Shown: positions 1 to 22,808, counted from the first letter of the stretch. The stretch is DNA of 64,000 nucleotides from Siniperca chuatsi (GCF_020085105.1 NC_058053.1:2579388-2643387), one strand, 5' to 3'. Notes: generated by a model not told the origin, from the letters alone. Translations and numbers: made by a program.

Positions 1-3000
1 CGGACCACTGGTAGATGGAGGATGTTTGCCACAGGTGTTAGGCCTGACAGCTTCTAGCCCGGCCAGATGGGCAGACAGAAGAAATGCAGCCTGTGTTAAT
101 CTCTAGTTGTCTTTTTGCCCTTGAGGCGAGTGTATGTGACAGCCGCGTGTGTTTGTATGAGGCATATTGATGGTTTGACCTCTTGACTTGATAAACTCCT
201 CTGCACTTCATCCTCCCAGGCAAACCAAAGCAAGGAACAAGAGGGGCTTTGGTATTCTGGCAGCGCACGTCCCATTGTGCCCCTGTCACATCGCGGCGGG
301 AGGTATCGGAGGCCGAGTAGGGGGCAGCTGGGCTAGGGCTTGGTGGTTAACATGCAAATGAACGGTTTAATGGGTCAGAAAAGGTCACTTAGGTCAAGCT
401 CTGTGACAATTCAGTGTCAGATTAAAGCGTCATCGGTGTGTATGCGTGGATGTTTGTGGGTGGCTGGTCAGCGTTGCAACTGGACTTTTTCCTCATGCTA
501 CCTTGTCAGAAAGGCCACGAGGCCTCTGAGTGACTGCTGCATGGTGCCTCGGAACCTGCAAACCTTCTCTATTGTGCATCAATCAAGCACAATGAAAGAA
601 TTACAACAGACAGAGAGGCAAAAAAGCCAAGGGACTGGAGAGAGACAGACAGAAGACAGGGTCAGAGACGAATAAAGAGCCAAAGAACAAATGATGATGA
701 TGATGATGAGGATGGCGAAGGCTGGCTTGATGGTGTGGGTGGGCAGGTTGTTTGGGGACAATCAATTTTTGTATGATGTCTTTTTTTATTTTATTGATAT
801 GCACCCTGGGGAGGTAAATGCCATCATGGCCTGCGCTATAGATTTCTGCTTGGTGGAAGATTGATTGGTCTGGCATTTGATCCTCTGGCTCACAGTGAAG
901 GATGGGGTGATGGAGTCATGAGAGCACCCATGGCCACCCTCCCCTCCATTCCCCATTGCTGTCTATCCCTCTTATCCCCTCCTCTCTGGTCCTTGCATCA
1001 TTTATCCATCCCTTCTGCTGCTATATATCTCTCACTGTCTTGTTTCCCACGCAAGTGCCTCTTAAAAACCCTGGTGAAGTGTGGTTTTGTGAGGTTTAAA
1101 GGTTTTGTCCAGGGTTCTATTGTGCTAAAAGCCATATAAATGGCTGACGGCTAAAACGTCCACCTATTAAGCACCCCATCAGCTGTCCATGGTGGTGCTT
1201 CCTTCTGGCCTCATCTCCCTGTGTAATAATGAAATGTTAAGTAATGCAGCTAACAGCCTTTAATTTGCTAAGTAATCCAAGGAGCACAGAACTACTCTTC
1301 CTTTTATTCTTATTTCAGTTGAAGCTATTTAATTAACTGCTGAACACATGTGTAACACTCATTTAATGATGCACAAGACACACAAGCAATAAAGGAATGA
1401 GAAAGACAGACAGAGAATGAGAGGATAAATCAATTACATATTTAATTTTCTAGTTTAATAAGGCACTCTATGCATATGAAATCTGTATGCTCTTAAATGA
1501 GTGATGAATGAAAAAGGCGCAGGCATTGCTACATGGCACATAAGAATAAAAGACCCCACTGCAAAAGGACAGGGAGAATATGAGAGCTGTAATTGGATAT
1601 CTGTGAATTAATTTGTTCAATGAACATACTATGAATCACATCAGGTCATAAAACCCAGATGGAGCAGAGGGAGGATTGGCACAAGATGGTGAAGGCAGAT
1701 ATTTAACATATCAGCCTGAGTGCGGAGTGGCGCTTTCAGTAGTCTGCACTGCCACCATGTGGAGAGGAAACAAACTATGGAGAGCCAGGAGTAGAAAACA
1801 GTGACTCGTTTTGAAGTGCTTAGCTTAAAGTGAGATCCCCAAAGTGTGCCAAATATTCTACCTTTAAAATTAAAATTGCTTTTCAAACTATGAATCAAAG
1901 CTGGATAAATATTCAAACTGATTTCCCTCGCCCCGTAGGGAGGAATGTGGAGAATACTCTTTGGGGGAAACTGGGAGAAGAAGGCTAACGACTTTGTGTT
2001 TGTGAACCTGTGAGACCTGAGCCCCACTTGAACATGCCTACTGATGAAACTCAATTTCCTACTGGGAGACTCAGTGTAAAAGAATGCAGAGTGGGAGAGA
2101 GGCAGGGAGTCGCTCCTATCACTGCCACCTCCTATAACCAAATTTATGAAGACATTTCTTTGGCGTGCTCTACATAAACGTCAGTATTATAATCCACAAT
2201 AAATCCCACCAAGAGGGTGATGGAGGATGTATGTGACAGCTAGAACTGTACCTTTCCCTGTGGATAGGAGACATTTTCCACCCAAGAGCAGGAACACAAG
2301 AATGTTTCTATATATTTTACCAGTCATGCATCAATGTGAAGAATGTAGCTGAATCTAAAAGAGGATTCATGGCCATTAATTATGCCCCAATGCCCTATGC
2401 AATACTGGAATAGCACGGGGATAGAGATGTAATCACAATGCCCTTGTTTTAGCCTCCTCGGAGTCTAATTTCATTGTCTGTTACTTGAGTCTCAAGGTCT
2501 CACACTTTTGTAATATGACATATCTTCAGAGAAAAAAGGATGTTGGGATGTAGCTCGTCAAAAGTGTTTAAATAATGGTTTACGCCTTACAATACATGAA
2601 TGAAAGTAGGGTTTTAAGGAAGAACATCCAAAAAGTGCACTGATTTCCCTTGTTATTCTTTGTTTTTCTTTTAAATTTGTGAGTTTCAAATTTAATCCAA
2701 CACTTATATTACTACTACCGCTGATTACATGTACAAGGCTTAAAAGTAATTTCTCATTCCAGATTGACATGTGGCATTAAAACGTTATTATTCTGTTACT
2801 TTATTTCAGTTGGTTTATTAAATAGAGTAAGTCAAATAAGTAACCGAATACTGCATTAAGTAAAATAACCGGAAAAATAACTTGTTGACAGCGGAACTCT
2901 AGTAAAGTTTAGTTGTTTCAGTCGGATTCATTTGAGCGCTGCACACAACATGGAGGACATTGAAAACAAGTTGTAAAAGAGCAGTCAGTATAACTGAAAT

Positions 3001-3443
3001 GTAGCCAAACCACGCTTTATTATTCTGCTATTAGACAATGAAAATATTGGAATTTAGGTAAGTCGTGAAGTTAACCCGCATGTACGTGTTGCTAACGTTT
3101 GCTTGCTAGCCTTACCTGTCCACTTGAGCCTAACGTTATCTGCCTTGGGAGCAAGTCAGATTTACAACAAAACAACTTGAAGTCGGCTTGATAGTGTTCA
3201 AACATGCTATTTAACATCAGCTCTTCGGTGTGTCTCCTCTCCTCTCCTTCTTAACCTTTTAGCAGGCCGTTGGTAACAACCATGAAAACATTCAATTCAG
3301 ATAAGCTAGTAATGTAATAGACTGATAGCTGAGCAGGGCTGACAGCAGAGCATCAACTCGAATGAAAGACTTTGTTAGACTGTGAGTGCTAACCACGCTG
3401 TCCTTCTCGCAGCTGCAGGCAGGGCTGAAGTCTGCAGGGGAAG
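1..3443. other. Upstream intergenic region of gtpbp8
   Basis: No convincing coding exon was found on either strand; the open frames here, including a 166-residue one on the minus strand at 1641-2141, show no recognisable domain. The stretch includes a short ATG/GAT microsatellite near 690-715. A compact, AT-rich stretch around 1195-1400 has several TAAT-type cores. The last few hundred bases before 3444 should hold the gtpbp8 promoter and 5' untranslated region, but I see no TATA box or other decisive signal. Confidence 0.5.
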
Positions 3444-13356
<9,913 letters not shown>

Positions 13357-13464
13357 CTAGAGGCCAGTTTAGCCTAACTGAGTGGACTTAGGACTTCTAA
13401 GCTCCACATACATCCCCATTGCTAGGTCTACATACATCTAGACTACTGCTTCAGAGGCTTTTCT

Positions 13465-13470
13465 AATAAA
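13465..13470 (+). terminator. gtpbp8: Candidate polyadenylation signal of gtpbp8
   Basis: AATAAA about 110 bp after the gtpbp8 stop codon, the first canonical hexamer in the 3' untranslated region. The distance fits a short 3' UTR; the cleavage site itself cannot be seen. Confidence 0.5.
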
Positions 13471-13474
13471 ATGT

Positions 13475-14730
13475 AAAACACTTTATTGTTTTGGCTGGTT
13501 GTTACGCATCACATTAGTCTTTTACAGAATGCAGACACATGCACACAAGTAGACTACAAGAGGCCAATAGGCCAGTAGTCAGAGGACACCGGAATATGAC
13601 ACTCATATTGTTTAGCATCTCATCTCAAAACCATGGGCGTTAACCTGCTTCTCTAACAACCTCCACTCTTCCCCTTAGGTTTAAGGACCCTCTATTGTCC
13701 CATACAGCTGAGATTTCTGTAATTTGGGTACCAATAAATTCATTTTAACTATAACCAAAACACACTTTCGCAGGGCTTCATATATTGTGCTTTTAATTGG
13801 CATATCATATTTGCCAGACTGGGAAATCTATTTCGTATATGTTGTATAATCACGTACTTACAGTACTAAAGTTTATTATAAGCCTATGAACCAGATAATG
13901 TGTCATTGTAGCAATATGAAACCCATCACATTGTTGAACACTGCATATACATTAGAAACAGTGGCTGTTATAGAGATGAAGAGTTCGGTTCAAAAATAAG
14001 ATATTGACTGTTTACAAGACACCCACTTACCACCCACCCCATCTCTGCGGTCTCCTTCAGCTCTATGGAGCATTTTAGTGTCTTTCATCTCAGCGCTTTG
14101 GTGCTACCATTGAAAACTTTACTGTTCATACAGAGTCCCCAAAGTGTTATTATTATTTAATTATTAATAATTATTGAATCCTTTGCGGACAAGATTAAAA
14201 AATATCATCCTTTAGGACTTCTCGAGCCAAGTCTGTTCACTCTCACCACTTCCATCAACCTCGTTTCACATACAGCCGTTTTTAGCAAAAAACCTCTGAT
14301 AAACCCACTAAACAGCAGACACACTATTAAAGAATTTGTGTTCAAGAAGAATTTATTTCCCTAAAATATATACATACTTTTAAATTCATATCTGTCACTT
14401 TTTACATTTCTTCATTGCAGTATCGACGAAGTTAAAGGGTAAGGTGTTGATATGCCCCATTTTTCATATTATCAACAAATCATTCACCCACGTTCAAAAC
14501 TGTCACAAGAACAGGTCCTAGGTGGATAAATGTCGAGGTGATACATCCGTGTTTGTGAGTCCATGCGTTCCACTTCACAGCCTACCAGGCTTGTGGTCGC
14601 AGTTGACGCGAGGCAGACGGTGAGTTTCCATCACTGAGACTGACGGCCCTGCACGTGCTGAGAGCTGTGGCTTTGAGTGTGATGACAATGGCCACAGCGA
14701 AGTGAACTCAGCTGTGAGCACGCACTGCAC
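13475..14730. other. Intergenic stretch without recognised gene
   Basis: No ORF with domain similarity and no clear element boundaries. A local ATTATTATTTAATTATTAATAATTATT patch (14148-14174) is simple low-complexity sequence. Confidence 0.4.
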
Positions 14731-14732
14731 TT

Positions 14733-15000
14733 TGTAGGCTGTGGCTTAGTGGTAGAGCGGGTCGTCCACCAATCACGGCGGTTCGATCTCGGCTTCCCCC
14801 AGCCCACATGTCGAAGTGTCCTTGGGCTGAATCCCAAATTGCTCCCGAGGGCTGTGCCTTCAGTGTGTGAGTGTTGAATAACTAGTTAGTTTCTTTAAAC
14901 TGATGAGCAGTTGGATGGGGTGAATGTGACATGTAGTGTGTGAAGCACTTTGAGTAGTTGGAAGACTAGAAAGGCGCTATACAAGTACAGTCCATTTACA
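14733..15000 (+). repeat. tRNA-derived SINE
   Basis: The head carries RNA polymerase III boxes in the right order: a perfect A-box match TGGCTTAGTGG at 14742-14752 and a B-box-like GGTTCGATCTC at 14780-14790. The body continues with CCCACATGTCGAAGTGTCCTTGGGC and ends with AGCACTTTGAGTAGTTGGAAGACTAGAAAGGCGCTATACAAG-type sequence, a tail shared with LINEs. The same family occurs inverted at 16185-16425. Confidence 0.75.
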
Positions 15001-15059
15001 GATTCTGACCTCCTCTCAGCTTGGAGAAGGTGCAGTAAAGACAGGTCAGTTAAAACTTC

Positions 15060-15460
15060 ATTTTTTTATTTTTGTTTACTTAACAGGGACAATGGACAGT
15101 CATTGACAGTCCCAGCGATAGCTAGATAGCTAAATTCCATTAGCAGTCTCTGGGCAGCCAAATCCACAATAGAATAGTGTGTGCATAAAATGTTCAGACA
15201 GGGGTACAGAGAATACACATTGCATCATGCAAAACTAAAATCACTTCACATTTAAAACATTCCATCATACAAAAAATGAAATAGAATGCCCTTATGGTTA
15301 GTACTCTGTGGTTACATTCAGTTGGGATTTAAAACTAGAGAGTAGAGCACTGTCTGATAGTGCTGGCTACTGTGTTCCAAAAGTTTGCAGCTCTAATGGA
15401 GAAAGCTGACCGGCCAACTTGATGGGTGGTTGCTTGGCGATCAACTGATCAACTGAATTA
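15060..15460 (-). mobile_element. LINE 3' end fragment
   Basis: On the minus strand, a short coding remnant reads SFSIRAANFWNT-like sequence, the usual last motif of fish LINE reverse transcriptase ORFs. It is followed by a 3' untranslated part ending in CTGTCCCTGTTAAGTAAAC. It is broken and strongly 5' truncated. Confidence 0.55.
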
Positions 15461-16184
15461 AGGTATGAGGATCCCACTTCCCTTAATTTATTGTTAAACT
15501 ATTTTATTCTATGTATTCCTTATTAAACACTTTTTATTTTGCTCTTAACATGTCATGATTTTTCATCATCAAAATGAATGTTGCTTTAAGTTGTTTCTTT
15601 TCCTAAAGTCCAGTAATAATTTAAAGTGCAGATGTTTATGCTCAGAAGAAAACTAATAAAAATAAATATGGTGATGTGATTTGGAATATAAATCAGTGAG
15701 CTAAATTTTCTGCACTAATTCTAAGTCCCTTAGAAATATATACTGTATATATGATTTTATGTCATATTTCCAACATTAAATTGTGCACAAAGGACAAATC
15801 ATGAAAAACGGTTAAAATATCATCACCAACTGAAGATATAGTGTAGTGTCAAATCCCTCACAGAATGAGTAGCAATGCATTTGCATTTGGGCAACCAATG
15901 AGTTAATAGTAAAATAATGCTAATGCTTCAGCTGCCTAGTGCCTACATTTATACAATATACTAAAACTACAAAGAAACTTTGACGATGGTGAAAAGGTAT
16001 CCACATGATCAAGCTACCAAGTGTAACAGCAAAACTCAGGTTCATTCCATTTACAAACAAATCCACTTGCATTGTCAAGAGTGGATTAAGCTGTGCTATT
16101 TTGGTACTCAGTACCATCAATAAGGACGCATGCTTCTACGTTTAAAGGTAACTTTAAAATCATGTTTTCCTGTTAAATATCCTA
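15461..16184. other. AT-rich intergenic stretch
   Basis: No supported gene or element boundary; only short open frames of no recognised family. Confidence 0.4.
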
Positions 16185-16425
16185 AATGGCTGCATTTATA
16201 TAGTGCTTTTATCCAAAGTGCTACAGTTTGCTCATTTGCCCATTCACACACAATGGCAGCGAGCTACCATGCAAAGTGCTGGCTTGACCATTGGGAGCAA
16301 TTTGGGGTTCAGTGTCTTGCCCAAGGACACTTCAACATGTGGGCAGGAGGAGCCGGGGATCAAACTGCCAACCCTGTGATCAGTGGGCGATCCACTCTCC
16401 CTCATGCCACCTGCCTGTTAACCTG
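16185..16425 (-). repeat. tRNA-derived SINE, minus strand
   Basis: Read on the minus strand it shows an A-box-like GTGGCATGAGGGAGAGTGG, a B-box-like GTTTGATCCCC, the body GCCCACATGTTGAAGTGTCC and the tail AAAAGCACTATATAAATGCA. This is the same order of blocks as the SINE at 14733-15000, in opposite orientation and about 1.2 kb away. Confidence 0.7.
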
Positions 16426-16876
16426 CAATAAGTTACCAAATGGTAAAGAGTAACAATATTGCTGACCCGAAAGTTGTCTGACTTAACAACAGTAACTAAG
16501 GAGGACAATGCTTTTGATCAGCCAGTTGTGTTCAGTGGAGCATGTAGCCAACCTGAAATCACCATAGCTGGGAATAGGCATTAACATTAGAAGTGTAGAA
16601 GTGATTTCTGCCCTATTAATTTACTTTAAACCTGCAATAACTGATTTGTTTTGGCCACTTGGGGGAAGTGGAAAGTAGCTGCAAACACAACATTGGACAC
16701 ATTATCACATTCTAAGTTGATATGGTGAACCTGTTAACAAGCAGTTGCCTATTTACACATGCAGCAGATACAGAACAACAGTGGCGCCAGCAGGATTATA
16801 TTTTATAGTACCGCACAAGAACTGCCCACCCGCTTGTAGGCTACCTTTAACGTCTAGGTTCCCACGCGCGCACATA

Positions 16877-17720
16877 CAGTGGTGTGCAAAAGTGTTTGCC
16901 CCCTTCCTGATTTCTTATTTTTTTTGCATTTTTGTCACAGTTAAATGTTTCAGATCATCAAACAAATTTAAATATTAGTCAAAGATGACACAAGTAAACA
17001 CAAAATGCAGTTTTTAAATGAAGGTTGTTATTATTAAGGGAAAACAAAATCCAAACCTAGATGGCCCTGTGTGAAAAAGCAGCAACTGCAACTGCAATCA
17101 AGCATTTGCGATAACTTGCAATGAGTCTTTTACAGCTCTGTGGAGGACCTTTTTAAGGTCATGCCACAGCATCTCAATAGGATTCAGGTGAGGACTTTGA
17201 CTAGGCCACTCCAAAGTCTTCATTTTGTTCTTCTTCAGCCATTCAGAGGTGGACTTGCTGGTGTGTTTTGGTGACTTTGGAGTGGCCTAGTCAAAGTCCT
17301 GACCTGAATCCTATTGACATGCTGTGGCATGACCTTAAAAAGGCAGTTCATGCTCAAACCCTCCAATGTGGCTGAATTACAACATTTCTGCAAAGATGAG
17401 CGGGCGAAAATTCCTCCACAGCGCTGTAAAAGACTCATTGCAAGTTATCGCAAATGCTTAATTGCAGTTGTTGCTGCTAAGGGTGGCCCAACCAGTTATT
17501 AGGTTTAGGGGGCAATCACTTTTTCACACAGGGCCATGTAGGTTTGGATTTTGTTTTCCCTTAATAACAACAACCTTCATTTAAAAACTGCATTTTGTGT
17601 TTACTTGTGTCATCTTTGACTAATATTTAAATTTGTTTGATGATCTGAAACATTTAAGTGTGACAAGCATGCAAAAAAATAAGAAATCAGGAAGGGGGCA
17701 AACACTTTTGCACACCACTG
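16877..17720. mobile_element. Fold-back Tc1/mariner-like element with TA target duplication
   Basis: The element begins CAGTGGTGTGCAAAAG and ends with its complement CTTTTGCACACCACTG. It is flanked by TA at 16875-16876 and 17721-17722, the Tc1/mariner target site. The inverted similarity continues far beyond ordinary terminal repeats: 16877-17218 pairs with 17273-17720 around a loop of about 54 nt. Both arms derive from the 3' half of a Tc1 transposase gene; the right arm on the + strand and the left arm plus loop on the minus strand encode the block [20 protein letters not shown], interrupted later by stops. The left arm lacks about 100 bases present in the right arm. It cannot encode a working transposase. 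Confidence 0.9.
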
Positions 17721-18112
17721 TATGCAGTTTACTCAGCGAGCGAGAGAGAGTGATTGACTCATGTTTTTTGCACTAACGTTATCAATACAATACCACCATA
17801 AAACTAGGTAGACATGTGGTAGGCTAACTAACCTACCACATTCATTTCAAAGACCAGCCAACAAGCCTGAAAAACAACAGCCATCTAAATAATAGGCTAC
17901 AATACTATACCATTGTATACTATATTGAATATAACCCTGAGAAATGTGCAGTAGGTCGGCATTAAGCAGGCAACAGATTCCCTCATTCAGCAGCATCATC
18001 ATAAGAACAGTTAGGCGTAAAGATAGTAACAACAATAGGCAACAGCAAGACCAAACCAAGCTGCTACAATAAACAATCAAAAAGCCAGATGAGAAAATAC
18101 AATTAAATAGAT

Positions 18113-19990
18113 CTATTTGAAGTTCATTCTGGGTGTACCTGTTGCATCAAACTCTTGCAGAATGGCCTCCGCATCAATTCGAATATCATGATGGATGTCG
18201 TTTGTCAGTCATGGTATTCCTGAGATATGGTGACGTAAACAGCTGGAGAAGCGCTCAGCACTGGCAGTGGATACAGGCATTGTTAAGAGAATCTTCATGG
18301 CAGTGTTTATGTTTGGGAAGAAGTCTACCGACAATCTCAAAACCTGGCAGATGTCTCTAATGGAAGGTGTATGCCTATTGTGCTGCCTCCATAGTTCAAG
18401 CTCCGTAAACTGTCGGTCAACAGTGGCAATTTGGTACTGGGCTTTAAAGCGTGGCAGTGCAAGACATACTCTGTCCCTCGCCTCTGTGGTCAGGTGGTCG
18501 ATGAATGGCAAGAAAATGTTTATTTTCCAGTACTGTTGTGGGTTTGCAGCAGGTGTGTTAGACCTTTAGTTTGTGTTTTGGCTATGCAAGGCAATGATGG
18601 AGTGACTTCAACACTCGCAGCCAGAGAGCTTGCTTTCTCCCACATTTCACATTTATGTAGAATTATCTCGTTTGCTGTCAAGCACTGTCACAAGATCCCC
18701 AGCCATCTGAGCGGCTATCTGTAAGTCACAGTTCGTGTTCTGTAAGCCATTGCTCAGTGGCGTTAGATGGTGAAGCAGCTCCTGACTAATAAATAAACAG
18801 ACGTTGAATTCAAACAACTCCATAGCTCGAGTGAGCGAGGATGTTGTGGAAGTGTATTTGGCGTCTCCGTCTGTTTTCCGCTCAACCAAGGTCATTAACA
18901 CGTCACCACAGTTTTCAATAACAGTAGACAGGCGCATATCATGGTGAGACCAGCGGGTATTGAAATAACTTTGGGAGGCATTTCTTGCTGCTACTGTTGC
19001 TCAGTAAGCACTGCAAGTGCTTTGGGAGGCTGTAATGAAGCTCACTATTTCTTGAACAGTGTTCAGGGTGTTGCGAACGACAGGGATCTTAGTGGAATGC
19101 ACAATTTCTAGGTTTAACGTGTGATTTCTACGGTGCACGTAGACTGCAGCAGGGTACTGTGCTCTGTGTGTACTTTTCCACATTCCCAGCACCATCATAT
19201 CCCTGTCCAACCATATAAGCAGGCTCGAAATCCAGTTCTCTTAATCTGTTCGCCTGTAGTGTCAAAAATCCCAAAAAATCCTCTCGCACTGAGTAGCTGC
19301 ACAGTCAACCTACTGAACTACAAGGGCCACTTGCTCAACGTTACTAATATCAGCCGTCTCATCAGCCAATAGGGATAACCACTTGGAATCCCTGCATTTG
19401 CGGAGAATTTTGTCTTGAATCTGTTTTCCACATATCTCAATCAGTGCGTTCTGAATTTGATGACTACAGTATTTTGCGTTAGCTGATGCATTTTCAGCGT
19501 ACTATTTCAGCAACTCATCTCCCTCAGCACGATATTTCAGAAGCGCCTGAAAATTAGCGCTCATCTGTGTGGCCCCGAATGGGTATGTTTTGCTGTCCGC
19601 AAACGGCAGTTACAGTTCGATGACTTGAGTGCATGTTTATTGCTTGTTGGTGTGAGCGATCTAACTTGGAATAGATGGACTGGCTCTTTCTTAAGGCAAC
19701 ATTAAGAAATTCAGCTGCCTGCAGGCGTGCACTCGTGTGAGCTGGTGTTGCGGAGTGTCGTGAAACTATTTTCTTTGTCACTAAGTGCCTTCGTTCTCAG
19801 AATCATGTCTCCCGGTGAGAAAATCATGCAAGCTACACAAAAAACGCCATCAACGCTTTTGCTGTAACAGAGTGGGGAATTTTGCTTTCCTTCCCACAGA
19901 TGTCCTTAGATGGGGCTTTCCACCCTCTAGGTGGCTTGAATCTAGACTGCAATGCTAGTTTGAGTCAGATGCCATTGTGAGTTCATCAGC
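18113..19990 (-). pseudogene. Decayed hAT transposase (TTF-zinc-finger / ZMYM1-like type)
   Basis: On the minus strand, successive open pieces match the order of a fish hAT transposase. An N-terminal part (about 19554-19781) has the HRTVTAVCGQQNIPIRGH type 'not fully sampled' core, followed by a DETADISN motif near 19345-19370 that corresponds to the first catalytic aspartate region. A YMVGQGYDGAGN-like block follows near 19200. The last piece (18209-18511) carries the dimerisation motif MPVSTASAERFSSCLR typical of hAT C-termini, and the frame ends at a stop near 18113 after IDAEAILQEFDATG. In-frame stops and frame changes occur throughout. The fold-back Tc1 copy lies downstream of its 3' end. 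A CAGTGGCGCCAGCAGG motif at about 16785 could be one end of this element; the other end was not found. Confidence 0.75.
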
Positions 19991-20330
19991 CTTAACACTG
20001 CCAATGTCATCTTGAGAGACTAAGGTACCAGATACCGTAGATATTTGCTGCTGTGACAAAACATCGAGTCTTCTGGGCTTGGACAAGTTAAACAACAGTC
20101 ACTAATATGTGTCATATTAGCTAGCCAGAGCTGACAGATGTCTATGAAAGTGTGGAGTGCAGTAAAAACAAGTTTTGGAAATGCACAGATGAATATTGCA
20201 TACAAATTCACCTCTAAAAAGTAATTTTACTGGTTTCGAGCATGTTGCTTTAATTCTAAATATTTAAAGTCCATATATATGTTATTAAATATGGACTTAT
20301 TATTTAACTTATTATGTAAGTTATTATTTT

Positions 20331-20432
20331 CTGAAATGATGTGTTTTGTGAAATGTCGTGTTTCATCAAATGTTGTATTTCGTGAAATGTAGTTTTCTGA
20401 AATGTGTTTTGTGAAATGTCGTCGTGTTTTGA
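20331..20432 (+). repeat. Short imperfect tandem repeat, GTGAAATGT units
   Basis: About six degenerate units built on TTTTGTGAAATGTCGTG / TTTTCTGAAATG occupy roughly 100 bases. Copies at 20345, 20385 and 20410 are nearly the same. Some units (TTTCATCAAATG, TTTCGTGAAATG) have diverged. Confidence 0.65.
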
Positions 20433-21012
20433 CCCTCAGGGCCACCGTACGTAGCAGATCAGCAGACATGCAGTCATAAACTTTTTTATAGAAGCTAGTC
20501 GGCAAGGGGTCAAGGTCACATGCTGAAAATCGCATTGTATCCTCTTTCATTTTTTTCTCCCAGTCCTCTTGTTAGCCAGTGGGACAGTTTCCCTAAAGTG
20601 TCTTATCTTCATTTCGTTATTTTACAGTGGAGTAGGAACACAGTTTGAAATATGGACCTATCAGATTAGATTGTTATCTGCAGTCAGATCACCTAAGATA
20701 ATGGCCATGACTTGACACAAACCTTCACACACCCATTCACACACCAGGAGCAGAAAGATACTTAAAATTTACTGCTGCCTGAATGAAGGACAAGTCAGAT
20801 GGAGAGAAAAAGATAAAAGCTGATGGGACAGATAAAAACGGATAAGACTCCCTCTGAAGAGCTACCATAAGTATTTCACTGTCCCCTTCCTCATACCACA
20901 GTACTGATTTACACATACGCAAAGAATGATACTCTGCATACACACCTTAACACTTTATGAGACGTGAACAGGAATGTGAATCACTGCATGAAGCTTTTAA
21001 AGGTAGCTTATA

Positions 21013-21043
<31 letters not shown>

Positions 21044-22800
21044 ATCAGTTGAATACATTAGTACAACTTTCATTTAGATATTAATGTAGTATAATTACTA
21101 GAAACAAATAAGACTGCCATTGTGAGGATTTGAGCTATGAATTGCTTTGTCCTAGTTTTCCTTTGTCATGAAAACCCTTGAAAAGTTATGGAAGTTCAAA
21201 ATGTATTTTTCAGGAATAAAAAATAATTTAGAACATTTTGGGAACCAAAACTTACCTGGCATAGTCTCAACAAAACCATTTAATGTGTCCTAAAGGTTGT
21301 GTAAATTGCAGGGTGTAATGGACTGCAATCAGCTGTACAGATGACATTAGTGCTTTTGTTGTGTCTACTCCATTTTATTGCATACATTTTAGTCTCAAAA
21401 TGTATCCACAAAATGCGACTGATCGGTGGCTTGAGAAGTGTTTATTTCTGAATAAAATATATACCCATTCTATAGTTGGTGTTGACTGGTTGTCCTTTAA
21501 CTTTATAGTTAAGCATTACCCCCTCAAGACGGAGGCAGACACAAGCTCTTCAGTAGGACCCTGGGAAGGTAAGAGCAACCCAATTCTGTCATGTTTGTGT
21601 GGGACAGTGGAAATTTATTACAGAAAGATTTAAGAAAAACAGAATCATTTGGATAATTACAGAATCGAGGACAGTTTTTTCCAGTCCCGACAGACTTGAG
21701 CGAGCAAAGTGTTTGCAGTTATTTGTAACTCTCGTGCACTCCTTGACTTTGGGCAGACTTTAATGTTTATTTTTTGTGTTTATAGTTTCACAACATTGAA
21801 TTAGGGTGGATGTAATTATGATTTTTTGACACTTGAAAACCAAAAAGACTTAAATGTCAAAATGGAAACAAATCTCTACCAATGGATCTGAATTATTATT
21901 ATAATTCTAATATGACATACAAAATAACTGACACTGTAACTGTTACCTGTTCTTCTTCCCAAAACTAAGCAAGTTAACAGAAAATGTTACCCTAAATTCT
22001 GGATTTAATCAAAGTCTGGACTCGGACTTGCCCTTTACAGGACATTAGAATTGTTTTTCAGTAAGACTAAGAGAATTTGTTTTAGCAATTTTCACCAAAA
22101 CACACTTGGATTTAAATAAAAAAGCAAATAAGCAGTGACTGGTGAATCACCACGTCTTCAATCTCAACCCTTGAACCCTGTAACTCAGTCAGTGTCTTCT
22201 CACACGCACACATTTTTGCACAATTACAGATGTGCCCCGATTGACCTTTCTGTACTCTGAGGGATATGTTCAGTGCCTTGGGAATTTTCATGAATCCTTC
22301 CCATAATTGCAGATGAACATTATTCTCAATATTATAACCATGTCGAGAATGTTTTGGAATGTTCTTTTTACTTTCTTTTTGCCAGGAAAATGACTAACCA
22401 GCTATTGTGTCAGAGTATATTTTAACAATCATTTATTTTGTTTCATATTTAACTAAATTTAGATCAAATACTTTTTTTCTATTGAACAGTGTCAGAAAAT
22501 CCATCCACTGTGTGATTTAATGTTTAAAAAACGATTTTAAAAAAGAGGCCAAGGGGGGTAATTTTATAGGCACTGTGCAAGAATACCTTGTGCATACAGG
22601 GTGTGCCCTGCCTTTGAGAATGGCAAGCATCTTCCCTCCTTACTGGCATTGTAGGATGATGATGCTGCATAGCATAGCTGTCCAATAAAGTTTTAAGAGG
22701 CCAAAGGGCAATAAAAGTTGGAGCAGTGGTGCAATCACATTTCACATTTCAGAGTGATTCTCTTTTTATATGCATGTTCTGAACACTGACCCCATAAAAC
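20433..22800. other. Intergenic stretch before slc10a2
   Basis: AT-rich sequence without a supported gene. It contains a TG dinucleotide repeat at 21016-21043. Small ORFs (for example 21361-21633) show no recognised domain. Confidence 0.45.
21016..21043 (+). repeat. (TG)n microsatellite
   Basis: About 14 uninterrupted TG units. Confidence 0.9.
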
Positions 22801-22808
22801 AAAGTATG

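Noticed and set aside
1641..2141. Minus-strand open frame of 166 residues
   Set aside because: No domain, no splice context, composition like translated noncoding DNA.
17235..17438. Minus-strand open frame inside the fold-back Tc1 element
   Set aside because: Its sequence is the complement of a Tc1 transposase segment on the + strand, not a gene.
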